Source: Enterobacter cloacae subsp. cloacae ATCC 13047
Lineage (GTDB): Bacteria; Pseudomonadota; Gammaproteobacteria; Enterobacterales; Enterobacteriaceae
Reading direction: 5' to 3'
NCBI RefSeq assembly: GCF_000025565.1
Contig: NC_014121.1
Coordinates: forward strand, 1,984,001 to 2,048,000
DNA: 64,000 nucleotides
A program made the position numbers and the translations under genes. Positions 56,206 through 64,000 of this stretch are shown here, piece by piece (the stretch's first letter is position 1; every line of letters begins with the position of its first letter). The notes beneath the pieces were generated by a model. That model was given only the letters and a program-made list of their open reading frames with translations, ran no database searches and had not been told where the DNA came from.

Positions 56206-56993
56206 CGCAGGAAGATACGCCCTTTCAGATAGAGCGTCGCCTGGCCGCCAATCAGCACACGGTCGCCCTTCAGTTCGCAGCGCAGATCCCCGCCACGGTA
56301 TGAAACCTGGCGGGCGTTCATCGACGTTTTGCCCAGCTTCTCGCTCCAGTACGGTATCAGCATGCTGTGCGTCGATCCGGTGACCGGATCTTCCGGTACC
56401 CCTTCGCCCGGGCAGAAGAAGCGGCTGACGAAGTCATACTCCTCTCCCGGTGCCGTCACGCAGACCATTTTCCCGAGCGGCGCCATCGCTGCAATATCCG
56501 GGGTTAAGGCCTCTACCTGTTGCTGGCTCTCCAGTACCACCATGTAATCCCGTCCGACGCGGACCTCTTTAGCCTGGGCTATCCCCAGCGCGCTGAACAG
56601 GCCCGGCGGGGGATTGTCAACCACCTCGGTCGACCACGCAGGGAAATTGAGCGTCAGCCAGTCGCCGTTGCGTTTCACCGTCAACTCACCCACGAAGCGC
56701 GTGGTGAAGGTGATTTCGGTATGCGGATAATCGAGGTATTCGAAAATCACGTGGGACGCTGCCAGCGTCGCGTGGCCGCAGAGGTTGATTTCATGCAGCG
56801 TGGTAAACCAGCGCAGCTCGAACCCGGTGTCGGTGCGTACGAAAAACGCCGTCTCAGACTGGTTATGCTGTTGCGCCATTTTGAGCAGCGTCTCATCCGA
56901 AAGCCACTCCTCCAGCGGGCATACCGCCGCTGCATTGCCGCCAAACGCCCTGTCGCTGAAGGCATCCACCAGATAAAAATCAATTTCCTGCAT
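56202..56993 (-). CDS. PhzF-family isomerase/epimerase-like protein
   Basis: A 263-residue PhzF-fold protein (diaminopimelate-epimerase-like). The family opens with IDFYLVDAFSDRAFGGNAAAVCPL, and the catalytic Glu47 is in HNQSETAFFV. Further motifs are NLCGHATLAASHVIF and DFVSRFFCPGEGVPEDPVTGSTHSMLIPYW. Members catalyse proton-shuttling isomerisations; this one's substrate is unknown. It is a tandem paralogue of the next gene, 27 bases apart, and its 3' end overlaps the SDR end by four bases. Confidence 0.87.
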   Translation of the reverse strand: MQEIDFYLVDAFSDRAFGGNAAAVCPLEEWLSDETLLKMAQQHNQSETAFFVRTDTGFELRWFTTLHEINLCGHATLAASHVIFEYLDYPHTEITFTTRFVGELTVKRNGDWLTLNFPAWSTEVVDNPPPGLFSALGIAQAKEVRVGRDYMVVLESQQQVEALTPDIAAMAPLGKMVCVTAPGEEYDFVSRFFCPGEGVPEDPVTGSTHSMLIPYWSEKLGKTSMNARQVSYRGGDLRCELKGDRVLIGGQATLYLKGRIFLR

Positions 56994-57020
56994 TGTCTTT
57001 TCCTCTGTTGTTATAGGTAT

Positions 57021-57809
57021 CTAGCGCAGAAAAACTGTGCCTTTCAAATAGCATGACGCCTGTCCGCTCATCAGCACGCGCGAGCCTTTTAGCTCGCACC
57101 GCACGTCGCCGCCCCGCGCGGAAACCTGACGGGCAAACATCGTCGTTTTACCCAATTTTTCGCTCCAGTAAGGAATGAGCATGGTATGCGCAGAGCCGGT
57201 CACCGGATCTTCCCAGACGGCAACGCCGGGGGAGAAAAAGCGGCTGACGAAATCGTAATCCCCGTCGCCCTGCGCCGTAACGGCAACCTTATGTTCGCCA
57301 GGCGTCATGGCTGAAATTGTCGGTGCGAGTGCTTCAACCTGCTGGCGATCTTCCAGCACCACCACCCATGCGCGGCCTTTGCGGGCTTCAACGTAGCGGC
57401 GGATACCGAGCGCCGCGAGCATCTCCGGCGGGGGCGTCTCTTCATGCGTTGGACATGCCGGGAAATCCAGCGTCAGCCACTCCCCCTCCCGGCTCACCGT
57501 CAGGCGGCCAGAGGCCGTTTCGAAGTGGATCCGCGAGTCAGGATAGTCCAGCTCATTGAACAGAACGTACGCCGCAGCAAGCGTGGCGTGACCGCAAAGA
57601 TTAACTTCGGTCAGCGTGGTAAACCAGCGTAGCTCAATGCCCCCTTTCGTACAGACGAAAAATGCGGTTTCCGACTGATTATGCTGTTGCGCCATTTTCA
57701 GTAACGTTTCGTCCGGCAGCCACGCCTTGAGCGGGCAAACGGCAGCCGGATTTCCGCCAAATGACACATTGCTAAACGCATCGACCAGATAAAAATCAAT
57801 CTCCTGCAC
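57021..57809 (-). CDS. PhzF-family isomerase/epimerase-like protein (paralogue)
   Basis: A 262-residue protein with the same opening (MQEIDFYLVDAFSNVSFGGN), catalytic Glu47 (HNQSETAFF), NLCGHATLAAAYVLF and GVAVWEDPVTGSAHTMLIPYWSEKLGKTTM. It aligns almost without gaps with its downstream neighbour, so the pair arose by tandem duplication. It is the upstream gene and probably carries the promoter for both. The function is unproven. Confidence 0.87.
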   Translation of the reverse strand: MQEIDFYLVDAFSNVSFGGNPAAVCPLKAWLPDETLLKMAQQHNQSETAFFVCTKGGIELRWFTTLTEVNLCGHATLAAAYVLFNELDYPDSRIHFETASGRLTVSREGEWLTLDFPACPTHEETPPPEMLAALGIRRYVEARKGRAWVVVLEDRQQVEALAPTISAMTPGEHKVAVTAQGDGDYDFVSRFFSPGVAVWEDPVTGSAHTMLIPYWSEKLGKTTMFARQVSARGGDVRCELKGSRVLMSGQASCYLKGTVFLR

Positions 57810-57984
57810 TGTCTTACCGCCTGTTTTTGTTAGAGTGTTCTTTTATATTCAATGAAAACCCTGCCTCCGGCTACCGCTTTCATAAGGTAAATATTGAGAT
57901 CTGCATCACATAATGGTTGAGTTTTCGCCGTGCAAGGCTTTAAGATCGTCTCCTCTTCTTTTGCAACGAATCTCCGACATCCCT

Positions 57985-59181
57985 ATGACAACGAACACAG
58001 TTTCCCGCAGGGTTGCGTGGCTACGCGTGGTCACGCTGGCTATTGCCGCGTTTATTTTCAACACCACAGAATTTGTTCCGGTTGGGCTGTTGTCTGACAT
58101 CGCAGCGAGTTTCCAGATGGAAACTGCGCAGGTGGGCATTATGTTGACCATTTACGCCTGGGTGGTGGCGTTGATGTCGCTGCCGTTTATGCTGCTTACC
58201 AGCCAGATGGAGCGGCGTAAGCTACTGATCGGGCTGTTTGCGTTGTTTATCGCCAGCCACGTGCTGTCGTTCCTGGCGTGGAATTTTACGGTGCTGGTGT
58301 TAAGCCGCGTCGGGATCGCCTTTGCGCATGCCGTTTTCTGGTCGATTACCGCGTCGCTGGCTATCCGGCTGGCACCAGCGGGGAAACGCGCCCAGGCGCT
58401 GAGCCTGATTGCCACCGGGACCGCGCTGGCGATGGTGCTGGGCCTGCCGATTGGCCGTATCGTGGGCCAATACTTCGGCTGGCGTACCACGTTCTTCGCC
58501 ATTGGCATGGGAGCGCTGGTTACCCTGGTATGTCTGGTAAAACTGCTGCCGAAGCTGCCAAGCGAACATTCCGGCTCGCTGAAAAGCCTGCCGCTGTTGA
58601 TGCGTCGCCCGGCGCTGCTGAGCATTTATCTGCTTACCGTTATTGTGGTCACCGCCCACTATACGGCTTACAGCTATATCGAGCCGTTCGTTCAGGTGGT
58701 GGCCGGCTTTAGCGGCAATTTTGCCACCCTTCTCCTGCTGCTCCTGGGTGGGGCGGGCATTATTGGCAGTATTCTTTTCGGCAAGCTTGGCAATCAGCAC
58801 GCTTCAGCGCTGGTGAGCAGCGCCATCGGTTTGCTGCTGGCGTGTCTGCTTCTGCTGATGCCCGCCGCGGGCAGTGAAAGCCAGCTGGCGATCCTCAGCC
58901 TGTTCTGGGGTGTGGCGATCATGATTATCGGTCTCGGGATGCAGGTGAAAGTGCTGGCCCTCGCGCCGGATGCCACAGACGTGGCGATGTCGCTGTTCTC
59001 GGGCATTTTTAACCTGGGCATTGGCGCGGGTGCGCTGGTGGGCAATCAGGTGATTCTGCACGTATCCATGTCGGCGATTGGCTATCTGGGGGCCATTCCG
59101 GCACTGGTGGCGCTTATCTGGTCGGTGTTGATCTTCCGTAAATGGCCGGTGGCGCTGGAGGAACAGGGGCAGCACGGGTGA
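57985..59181 (+). CDS. sotB: Sugar efflux MFS transporter SotB (YdeA)
   Basis: A 398-residue 12-helix MFS exporter matching SotB from [20 protein letters not shown] on, with [12 protein letters not shown] in TM1, [18 protein letters not shown] around motif A and [19 protein letters not shown] around motif C. It exports arabinose and similar sugars or IPTG. I chose ATG 57985, which gives the conserved N-terminus; an upstream frame start adds 24 unrelated residues. It precedes marC, as in E. coli. Confidence 0.94.
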   Translation: MTTNTVSRRVAWLRVVTLAIAAFIFNTTEFVPVGLLSDIAASFQMETAQVGIMLTIYAWVVALMSLPFMLLTSQMERRKLLIGLFALFIASHVLSFLAWNFTVLVLSRVGIAFAHAVFWSITASLAIRLAPAGKRAQALSLIATGTALAMVLGLPIGRIVGQYFGWRTTFFAIGMGALVTLVCLVKLLPKLPSEHSGSLKSLPLLMRRPALLSIYLLTVIVVTAHYTAYSYIEPFVQVVAGFSGNFATLLLLLLGGAGIIGSILFGKLGNQHASALVSSAIGLLLACLLLLMPAAGSESQLAILSLFWGVAIMIIGLGMQVKVLALAPDATDVAMSLFSGIFNLGIGAGALVGNQVILHVSMSAIGYLGAIPALVALIWSVLIFRKWPVALEEQGQHG

Positions 59182-59189
59182 CGTCTGTT

Positions 59190-59256
59190 TGTGCCGGGTG
59201 GCGCTACGCTTACCCGGCCTACAAACCCGTAATAACGTCAGCCCCGCCACCCGGCA
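59190..59256. repeat. REP/BIME-type palindromic repeats between sotB and marC
   Basis: Two REP-like units face each other. One runs GCCGGGTGGCGCTACGCTTA with complementary CCCGGCC (about 59192-59222). The second, CCCCGCCACCCGGC, is at about 59242-59255. They lie between two convergent genes, the standard site for enterobacterial REP elements, and may stabilise or end transcripts from both sides. Confidence 0.75.
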
Positions 59257-59262
59257 ATGACC

Positions 59263-59928
59263 TCAGTGGTAAGTCTTAATAATCTCCAGCACGCCGTTAA
59301 TAATAAACTGCACGCCCATACATACCAGCAAGAACCCCATCAGACGGGAAATCGCCTCGATACCGCCTTTGCCGACCCAGCGCATAATTGCCCCGGAGCT
59401 GCGCAACGATGCCCACACAATAATGCCGATCAGTGCAAATATCAGCGGTGGCGCTACGGTCACGACCCAGTCCGGAAACGTAGTGCCGTCACGTACCGTT
59501 GAGGCAGAACTGATGATCATCGCAATGGTCCCTGGCCCTGCCGTGCTCGGCATGGCTAGCGGTACAAAGGCGATATTCGCACTCGGTTCGGTCTCCAGCT
59601 CTTCGGATTTGCTCTTCGCTTCAGGCGATTCATGCGCTTTTTGCGCCGGAAACAGCATGCGGAAACCGATAAAGGCCACAATCAGCCCCCCGGCGATACG
59701 CAGGCCCGGGATGGAGATCCCGAAGGTATTCATCACCAGCTGACCGGCGTAGTAAGCCACCATCATGATGGCGAACACATACACTGAGGCCATCATCGAC
59801 TGATGATTTCGCTCTGCGCTGTTCATATTCCCTGCCAGCCCGAGGAAAAGCGCTACCGTCGTTAACGGGTTGGCCAACGGCAGCAATACCACCAGCCCAA
59901 GACCAATTGCTTTTATCAAATCCAACAT
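59263..59928 (-). CDS. marC: MarC-family inner-membrane protein
   Basis: A 221-residue MarC/YhcE/YchE family membrane protein with about six helices. It starts [31 protein letters not shown], and [28 protein letters not shown] is a signature stretch. Despite the name, it has no demonstrated role in multiple antibiotic resistance; the transport substrate is unknown. It is divergent from marRAB across the mar operator region. Confidence 0.93.
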   Translation of the reverse strand: MLDLIKAIGLGLVVLLPLANPLTTVALFLGLAGNMNSAERNHQSMMASVYVFAIMMVAYYAGQLVMNTFGISIPGLRIAGGLIVAFIGFRMLFPAQKAHESPEAKSKSEELETEPSANIAFVPLAMPSTAGPGTIAMIISSASTVRDGTTFPDWVVTVAPPLIFALIGIIVWASLRSSGAIMRWVGKGGIEAISRLMGFLLVCMGVQFIINGVLEIIKTYH

Positions 59929-60085
59929 AGTGCGTCGTTGTCCTTATCCATGTTTATCACCGCAATTATAGGGTGAAAGTGTGACATTGAGCCATTCACG
60001 CAACGTAACGATTATTTTCATAAAGGAACGATAACCCTGCGTTATCTGTATGATTTGAAAGACCTCAACAAAAGTTCATGAAACG

Positions 60086-60105
60086 TTTTAGCAATTCGTG
60101 GCATC
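60086..60105. promoter_or_regulatory. marbox (MarA/SoxS/Rob site)
   Basis: TTTTAGCAATTCGTGGCATC matches the E. coli mar marbox (ATTTAGCAAAACGTGGCATC) except for a few positions. It sits 16 bases upstream of the -35 element of the mar promoter. It is the activation site for MarA, SoxS and Rob. Confidence 0.85.
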
Positions 60106-60120
60106 CGCAGATCCATTCAG

Positions 60121-60179
60121 TTGACTTATACTTGCCTGAGCAATAATATCTGCCGTGATTAAACTACTTGCCAGGGCAA
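60121..60179 (+). promoter_or_regulatory. mar promoter and operator (marO)
   Basis: The -35 TTGACT (60121-60126), a 17-base spacer and the -10 TAATAT (60144-60149) form the mar promoter. MarR site I, TTGCCTGAGCAA (60132-60143), lies between them. MarR site II, TTGCCAGGGCAA (60168-60179), lies just ahead of the GTG start of marR. The arrangement is the same as E. coli marO, so autorepression by MarR and its release by phenolic inducers or Cu(II) are expected. Confidence 0.92.
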
Positions 60180-60184
60180 CCATT

Positions 60185-60619
60185 GTGAAAAGCACCAGTG
60201 ATATCTTCAACGACGTTGTTCCGCTGGGTCGTCTTATTCATCTGGTTAATCAGAAAAAAGACCGCCTGCTGAATGACTATCTGTCGCCGCTGGATATCAC
60301 CGCAACGCAGTTTAAAGTGCTGTGCTCCATTCGCTGCCAGGTGTGTATCACCCCGGTTGAGTTAAAAAAGGTGCTCTCTGTCGATCTGGGCGCGCTGACC
60401 CGCATGCTGGATCGTCTCGTCTGTAAAGGATGGATAGAACGAAGCCCTAACCCGAATGACAAGCGCGGCGTCCTGGTGACACTCACCAGCGACGGTGCGG
60501 ATATGTGTGAACAATGTCATCAATTAGTAGGACAAACACTGCATCAGGAACTAACAAAAAACTTAACGGCAGAGGAAGTGGCAACGCTTGAGCTTTTGCT
60601 TAAGAAAATACTGCCGTAA
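60185..60619 (+). CDS. marR: Multiple antibiotic resistance repressor MarR
   Basis: A 144-residue winged-helix repressor of marRAB. It starts with GTG, as in E. coli ([20 protein letters not shown]). The wHTH includes [46 protein letters not shown]. The cysteine used for copper sensing is kept (RCQVCITP). It occludes its own promoter through two operator sites. No truncation or frameshift is seen, so the gene should be functional. Confidence 0.96.
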   Translation: MKSTSDIFNDVVPLGRLIHLVNQKKDRLLNDYLSPLDITATQFKVLCSIRCQVCITPVELKKVLSVDLGALTRMLDRLVCKGWIERSPNPNDKRGVLVTLTSDGADMCEQCHQLVGQTLHQELTKNLTAEEVATLELLLKKILP

Positions 60620-60639
60620 ACAGAAAAAGAGGTATGACG

Positions 60640-61020
60640 ATGTCCAGACGCAATACTGACGCTATCACTATTCATAGCATTTTGGACTGGATCGAAGATA
60701 ACCTGGAATCGCCGCTCTCCCTTGAAAAAGTGTCTGAGCGTTCAGGTTACTCCAAATGGCACCTGCAACGGATGTTTAAAAAAGAGACCGGTCATTCATT
60801 AGGTCAATATATTCGCAGCCGCAAGCTGACGGAAATTGCCCAAAAACTGAAAGAAAGCAATGAACCGATCCTTTATCTGGCGGAGCGATACGGGTTTGAA
60901 TCGCAACAGACCCTGACGCGTACGTTTAAGAACTACTTCGACGTGCCGCCTCATAAGTATCGTATCACCAGCGTGCCGGGTGAATCCCGATACCTTTATC
61001 CGCTAAAACATTGTAGTTAA
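60640..61020 (+). CDS. marA: AraC-family activator MarA
   Basis: A 126-residue AraC/XylS activator made only of the two HTH motifs: [23 protein letters not shown], then [24 protein letters not shown]. It activates efflux and permeability genes through marboxes, including its own operon. ATG 60640 (MSRRNTD) has better spacing from AAAGAGG (60626-60632) than an ATG at 60634. The C-terminus ([15 protein letters not shown]) differs somewhat from E. coli. Confidence 0.96.
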   Translation: MSRRNTDAITIHSILDWIEDNLESPLSLEKVSERSGYSKWHLQRMFKKETGHSLGQYIRSRKLTEIAQKLKESNEPILYLAERYGFESQQTLTRTFKNYFDVPPHKYRITSVPGESRYLYPLKHCS

Positions 61021-61052
61021 TCATCGCCTGTAAAGACGTAACCGAGGAAATC

Positions 61053-61271
61053 ATGAACGTTACCGCCTCCGCCGCCCTCGCCTTGCTGGTGCTCTTTTCC
61101 AGCCAGACCTTCGCGGAGCAACCCCCTCGTGCAACGCAGCAAAATAATCATGACACGATGATTTTGCCGTCAGCACATAGCCAGTCCCCTTATGATTTCA
61201 ACCACATGGGGTCTGGTAGCGACAAATCCGACGAATTAGGCGTGCCTTATTATAATCAGCACGGCTTCTGA
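61053..61271 (+). CDS. marB: MarB protein
   Basis: A 72-residue small protein, third in the mar operon. It has an N-terminal export signal (VTASAALALLVLFSSQTFAE) and a short polar mature part ending DELGVPYYNQHGF. MarB is reported to dampen marA expression; the mechanism is not known. It starts 32 bases after marA and is followed by a terminator. Confidence 0.9.
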   Translation: MNVTASAALALLVLFSSQTFAEQPPRATQQNNHDTMILPSAHSQSPYDFNHMGSGSDKSDELGVPYYNQHGF

Positions 61272-61279
61272 TTCGTTTT

Positions 61280-61302
61280 GCCCCGCCGATGCGGGGCTTT
61301 TT
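61280..61302 (+). terminator. Rho-independent terminator of marRAB
   Basis: GCCCCGC (61280-61286), a 4-base loop CGAT, then GCGGGGC (61291-61297) followed by TTTTT. It starts nine bases after the marB stop. Confidence 0.92.
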
Positions 61303-61307
61303 CTGCC

Positions 61308-62207
61308 CTAATTTCGCACTCGCGCCGCCCGACGCACGCGTAAGCCAAACACGTTGATATACAGCCCGGCCATGATCAGCACCGCGCCGAGCAGCTGTAA
61401 TGCACTCAGCTTTTCGTCCAGCAAAATCGCAGCGCTCGCCAGCCCGACAACCGGCACCAGCAGCGATAACGGCGCCACGCGCCAGGTTTCGTACCGCCCC
61501 AGCAGAGAACCCCAGATCCCGTACCCGATAATGGTGGCGACAAACGCCAGGTAGACCAGTGACAGTATGGTGGTGAGATCGATTTCAACCAGACTCGTCA
61601 GCATCACCGCCGGGCCATCAAAAATCAGCGAGGCCACCATAAACGGCACAATCGGGATCAGCGCGCTCCAGACCACCAGCGACATGACCTGCGGGCGTGT
61701 TTCATGCTGCATGATCAGCTTGTTGAAAATATTGCCGCAGGCCCAGCTCAGCCCCGCCGCCAGCGTCAGCATAAAGCCCAGTAACGCCACGTGCTGGCCG
61801 TTCAGGCTGGCCTCAATCAGCACCAGCACGCCAAACACGGCCAGAGTGATCCCCGCCAGCTGTTTGCCCTGTAAACGCTCGCCAAAAACAAACGCACCAA
61901 GAATGATGGTGAAGAACGCCTGCGCCTGCAGCACCAGCGAGGCAAGACCGGCAGGCATACCGAACTTAATGGCGCAGAACAGAAATGCAAACTGGCCAAA
62001 GCTGATGGTCAGGCCATAACCCAGCAGCAGCGTTAGCGGGATTTTCGGGCGGGCAACAAAAAACAGTGCCGGGAAGGCGACCAGCATAAAGCGCAAACCG
62101 GCCAACATCAGCGGGGGCATGTTATGCAACCCCACTTTGATGACCACAAAATTAAGTCCCCATACGATGACCACCAGCAGTGCCAGCAATCCGTCTTTAC
62201 GCGTCAT
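61308..62207 (-). CDS. eamA: O-acetylserine/cysteine exporter EamA (YdeD)
   Basis: A 299-residue drug/metabolite transporter with two EamA repeats of about five helices each (GLNFVVIKVGLHNMPPLMLAGLRF; GLSWACGNIFNKLIMQ). It exports O-acetylserine and cysteine-pathway metabolites. Both the match to YdeD and the position after marB fit E. coli. It is convergent with marRAB and divergent from ydeE. Confidence 0.93.
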   Translation of the reverse strand: MTRKDGLLALLVVIVWGLNFVVIKVGLHNMPPLMLAGLRFMLVAFPALFFVARPKIPLTLLLGYGLTISFGQFAFLFCAIKFGMPAGLASLVLQAQAFFTIILGAFVFGERLQGKQLAGITLAVFGVLVLIEASLNGQHVALLGFMLTLAAGLSWACGNIFNKLIMQHETRPQVMSLVVWSALIPIVPFMVASLIFDGPAVMLTSLVEIDLTTILSLVYLAFVATIIGYGIWGSLLGRYETWRVAPLSLLVPVVGLASAAILLDEKLSALQLLGAVLIMAGLYINVFGLRVRRAARVRN

Positions 62208-62401
62208 ACCCTGCCCCTGATTTATTAATAATTTGTTAACACTTCAAGGTAACAGAAAAAAGTGCGTCGCGAGAAGATCATTAATTCTGGCAGGCAGTTG
62301 AAGCACTTACGGATAAATTGGGCGCTATACAAGCCTCTTATGTCGTGATACTCCTTTTAGGACACACTATAAAAAAGCATAAGCATTTGTCGGGCAGGAA
62401 T

Positions 62402-63619
62402 ATGAAACCATCTCTCAGGCGCTCAACCGCAGCGCTGCTGGCATCGTCATTGTTATTAACCATCGGTCGTGGCGCTACGCTGCCGTTTATGACTATTTAT
62501 CTCACGCGCGTGTTTAACATGAGCGTCGAGAATATTGGTTATGCCCTGACCATTGCCTTGACCATCGGCGTGGTATTCAGCCTGGGATTTGGCATTCTGG
62601 CCGATAAGTTCGATAAAAAGCGCTACATGCTGATCGCGATTGTGGCGTTTATCGCCGGTTTTGTGGCGATCCCGCTGGTCAATAACGTCACCCTGGTGGT
62701 GCTGTTCTTTTCGTTAATCAACTGTGCCTATTCTGTGTTCTCGACGGTGCTGAAAGCCTGGTTCTCCGACGTGCTGACCTCCAGTGAAAAAGCCCGCGTT
62801 TTTTCGCTGAACTACAGTTTTTTGAACATCGGCTGGACGATCGGGCCGCCTCTTGGCACGTTTCTGGTGATGTACAGCCTGCAGCTGCCGTTCTGGCTGG
62901 CCGCGTTCTGTGCCGCTCTGCCGCTGGGGTTTATCCACTTCTTTGTGCAAAAAAGCATTGCGTTAGATGCCGCGGAGCAGAAGACAACGTGGCAGCCGTC
63001 TGTTTTGCTGAAAGACCGCGCGCTGTTCTGGTATACGCTCTCTGGCCTGCTCGCGTCATACGTCGGCGGGTCGTTCGCGAGCTGTATTTCGCAGTATGTT
63101 CTGGCTGCACATGCAGACAGTGATTTCGCCGAAAAGGTGGTCGCCGTGGTTCTGCCCGTCAATGCCGCAGTGGTGGTGACGCTGCAGTACGCACTCGGAC
63201 GCAAAATCTCTGCCAGTAATATTCGCCCGTTGATGACAGCCGCCACCCTGTTTTTTATCGTGGGGTTGGGTGGCTTTATGATCTCCGGAGAAAACCTGAT
63301 TTACTGGGGCATCGCCGCCGCCATCTTTACGCTGGGTGAGATTATTTATGCACCGGGTGAATATATGCTGATCGACAACATCGCCCTGCCGGGTATGAAA
63401 GCAAGCTACTTCTCCGCTCAGGCGCTGGGCTGGCTCGGCGCGGCGGCCAACCCGATGATCACCGGCATCATCCTGACCCATTTGCCGCACTGGTCGCTGT
63501 TTATGATTATGATGGCGGCTATCGTCATTGCCTGGCTGATGATCCTGCGCGGAATGAGCGTGAAGCGTGAAGATTGCGTGTCGGGTAGCGCTGCGCTTAC
63601 CCGACCTACAAAACCCTGA
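62402..63619 (+). CDS. ydeE: MFS efflux transporter YdeE
   Basis: A 405-residue 12-helix MFS protein matching YdeE: RRSTAALLASSLLLTIGRGATLPFMTIYL, VFSLGFGILADKFDKKRYML (motif A) and GEIIYAPGEYMLIDNIALPGMKASYFSAQALGWLGAA. E. coli YdeE has been linked to dipeptide or arabinose export. ATG 62402 gives the conserved N-terminus. The last 13 or so residues (VSGSAALTRPTKP) are encoded by a REP repeat, so the C-terminus is unlike E. coli's. Confidence 0.92.
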   Translation: MKPSLRRSTAALLASSLLLTIGRGATLPFMTIYLTRVFNMSVENIGYALTIALTIGVVFSLGFGILADKFDKKRYMLIAIVAFIAGFVAIPLVNNVTLVVLFFSLINCAYSVFSTVLKAWFSDVLTSSEKARVFSLNYSFLNIGWTIGPPLGTFLVMYSLQLPFWLAAFCAALPLGFIHFFVQKSIALDAAEQKTTWQPSVLLKDRALFWYTLSGLLASYVGGSFASCISQYVLAAHADSDFAEKVVAVVLPVNAAVVVTLQYALGRKISASNIRPLMTAATLFFIVGLGGFMISGENLIYWGIAAAIFTLGEIIYAPGEYMLIDNIALPGMKASYFSAQALGWLGAAANPMITGIILTHLPHWSLFMIMMAAIVIAWLMILRGMSVKREDCVSGSAALTRPTKP

Positions 63620-63653
63620 TCGCAGGCCGGGTAAGGCGTAGCCGCCACCCGGC
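63580..63653. repeat. REP/BIME-type repeats, overlapping the ydeE 3' end
   Basis: The first unit is GTCGGGTAGCGCTGCGCTTA plus CCCGAC (63580-63606), inside the ydeE reading frame. The second, GCCGGGTAAGGCGTAGCCGC plus CACCCGGC (63626-63653), lies between the ydeE and zinT stops. The two units are divergent copies in a convergent intergenic space. Confidence 0.78.
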
Positions 63654-63665
63654 AACAGCAACAGC

Positions 63666-64000
63666 CTAGTGGTGCAGCATCTCCTCCACCACCTGCTCTT
63701 TGTACATCTCGTTTGGATAATAGGTCGGCCAGTTATCCATCTCTTTCAGCAGTGCCTCGTGGGAGGTATTGCCCATAAAGATGTGGAAGTGGGATGAGGC
63801 TTTTGGCGCAATGGTGTGGTCGCTGAACTGAACAAACTTCGGTGCCTTGCTGCCCGCGTCCTTACACTCAAACAGATAGCGAACGCCTTTTTTGCCTGAC
63901 GCGTAGGTCAGAATTTTGTAGCCGCTATAATCATACTGACAGCGGCTGACCTCTTTACCTTTATGAAATTCCATGACGTTATTTTCGATGCCGATAGCTT
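63666..64000 (-). CDS. zinT: Metal-binding protein ZinT, C-terminal part
   Basis: The C-terminal 111 codons of ZinT (YodA), a periplasmic zinc/cadmium-binding lipocalin-like protein that helps ZnuA in zinc uptake. The frame continues past the window edge ([20 protein letters not shown]), so the internal Met is not the start. Three zinc-ligand histidines are in [15 protein letters not shown], and the end [25 protein letters not shown] is typical. The signal peptide and the N-terminal His-rich loop are outside the window. Confidence 0.93.
   Translation of the reverse strand, partial: AIGIENNVMEFHKGKEVSRCQYDYSGYKILTYASGKKGVRYLFECKDAGSKAPKFVQFSDHTIAPKASSHFHIFMGNTSHEALLKEMDNWPTYYPNEMYKEQVVEEMLHH

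Noticed and set aside
1..64000. Search by eye for CRISPR arrays, tRNA/rRNA genes, transposases, integrases, phage genes and toxin-antitoxin pairs
   Set aside because: None found. The only repeats are REP-type palindromes and short operator repeats. The inserted blocks therefore have no visible mobility gene inside the window.

Overview
The window is chromosomal DNA of an enteric gamma-proteobacterium, most like Enterobacter or a close relative (Enterobacteriaceae). The evidence is the protein sequences (TreY/GlgX, CusCFBA, Tam, UxaB, GlsB, Sad, SotB, MarRAB, EamA, YdeE, ZinT), a near-canonical mar operator, and REP-type repeats. Part of the gene order matches the E. coli K-12 segment as I remember it: tam - yneE - uxaB - yneF - yneG - glsB - sad - yneJ - ydeA(sotB) - marC - marRAB - eamA - ydeE. 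Several extra blocks are inserted into that backbone. I see no transposase, integrase, tRNA, rRNA or CRISPR array. No gene-free stretch exceeds about 260 bases.

Layout. 1-4.4 kb: the 3' part of treY and a complete glgX, for maltodextrin/glycogen conversion to trehalose. 4.4-7.9 kb: a winged-helix regulator divergent from a three-gene DUF969-DUF979-DUF2891 operon, with a large inverted repeat between them. 8-10.4 kb: an MFS exporter and a divergent LysR regulator. 10.4-18.7 kb: the cusSR / cusCFBA copper-silver efflux locus with a CusR box; its CusA looks internally deleted. 18.7-23 kb: small orphan genes, a LysE exporter, ChrA chromate efflux, a PACE efflux pump and a VOC protein. 23-26.7 kb: a mechanosensitive channel, then a DUF4406 gene, a DeoR regulator and a Nudix hydrolase that share paired operator-like repeats. 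26.7-33.7 kb: tam, a CcdA-thioredoxin fusion (DipZ), a two-component system, a secreted hydrolase, acetyltransferases and a membrane protein.

33.7-46.7 kb: GNAT, bestrophin (YneE), uxaB, another GNAT, three consecutive diguanylate cyclases, yneG-glsB, a chemotaxis receptor, sad and its LysR regulator. 46.7-56.2 kb: a catabolic island made of two divergent transcription units. One carries a DUF1537 acid-sugar kinase, a PdxA2 dehydrogenase and a DeoR regulator. The other carries an iron alcohol dehydrogenase, a DapA-type aldolase, a sodium:solute symporter, a sialidase-like BNR protein and a YhcH-SDR fusion. This is the best candidate for an undescribed pathway: uptake and breakdown of an acidic sugar or sugar derivative, with a four-carbon acid branch. 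56.2-57.8 kb: two tandem PhzF paralogues. 58-64 kb: sotB, marC, marRAB, eamA, ydeE and the C-terminal end of zinT, with two REP clusters.

Functional themes are metal and drug efflux (cus, chrA, PACE, MFS, marRAB, sotB, eamA, ydeE), sugar-acid catabolism (uxaB and the 47-56 kb island) and signalling (two two-component systems, three GGDEF proteins, one MCP). Gene identities come from recognising sequence motifs and remembered homologues; no database search was run.
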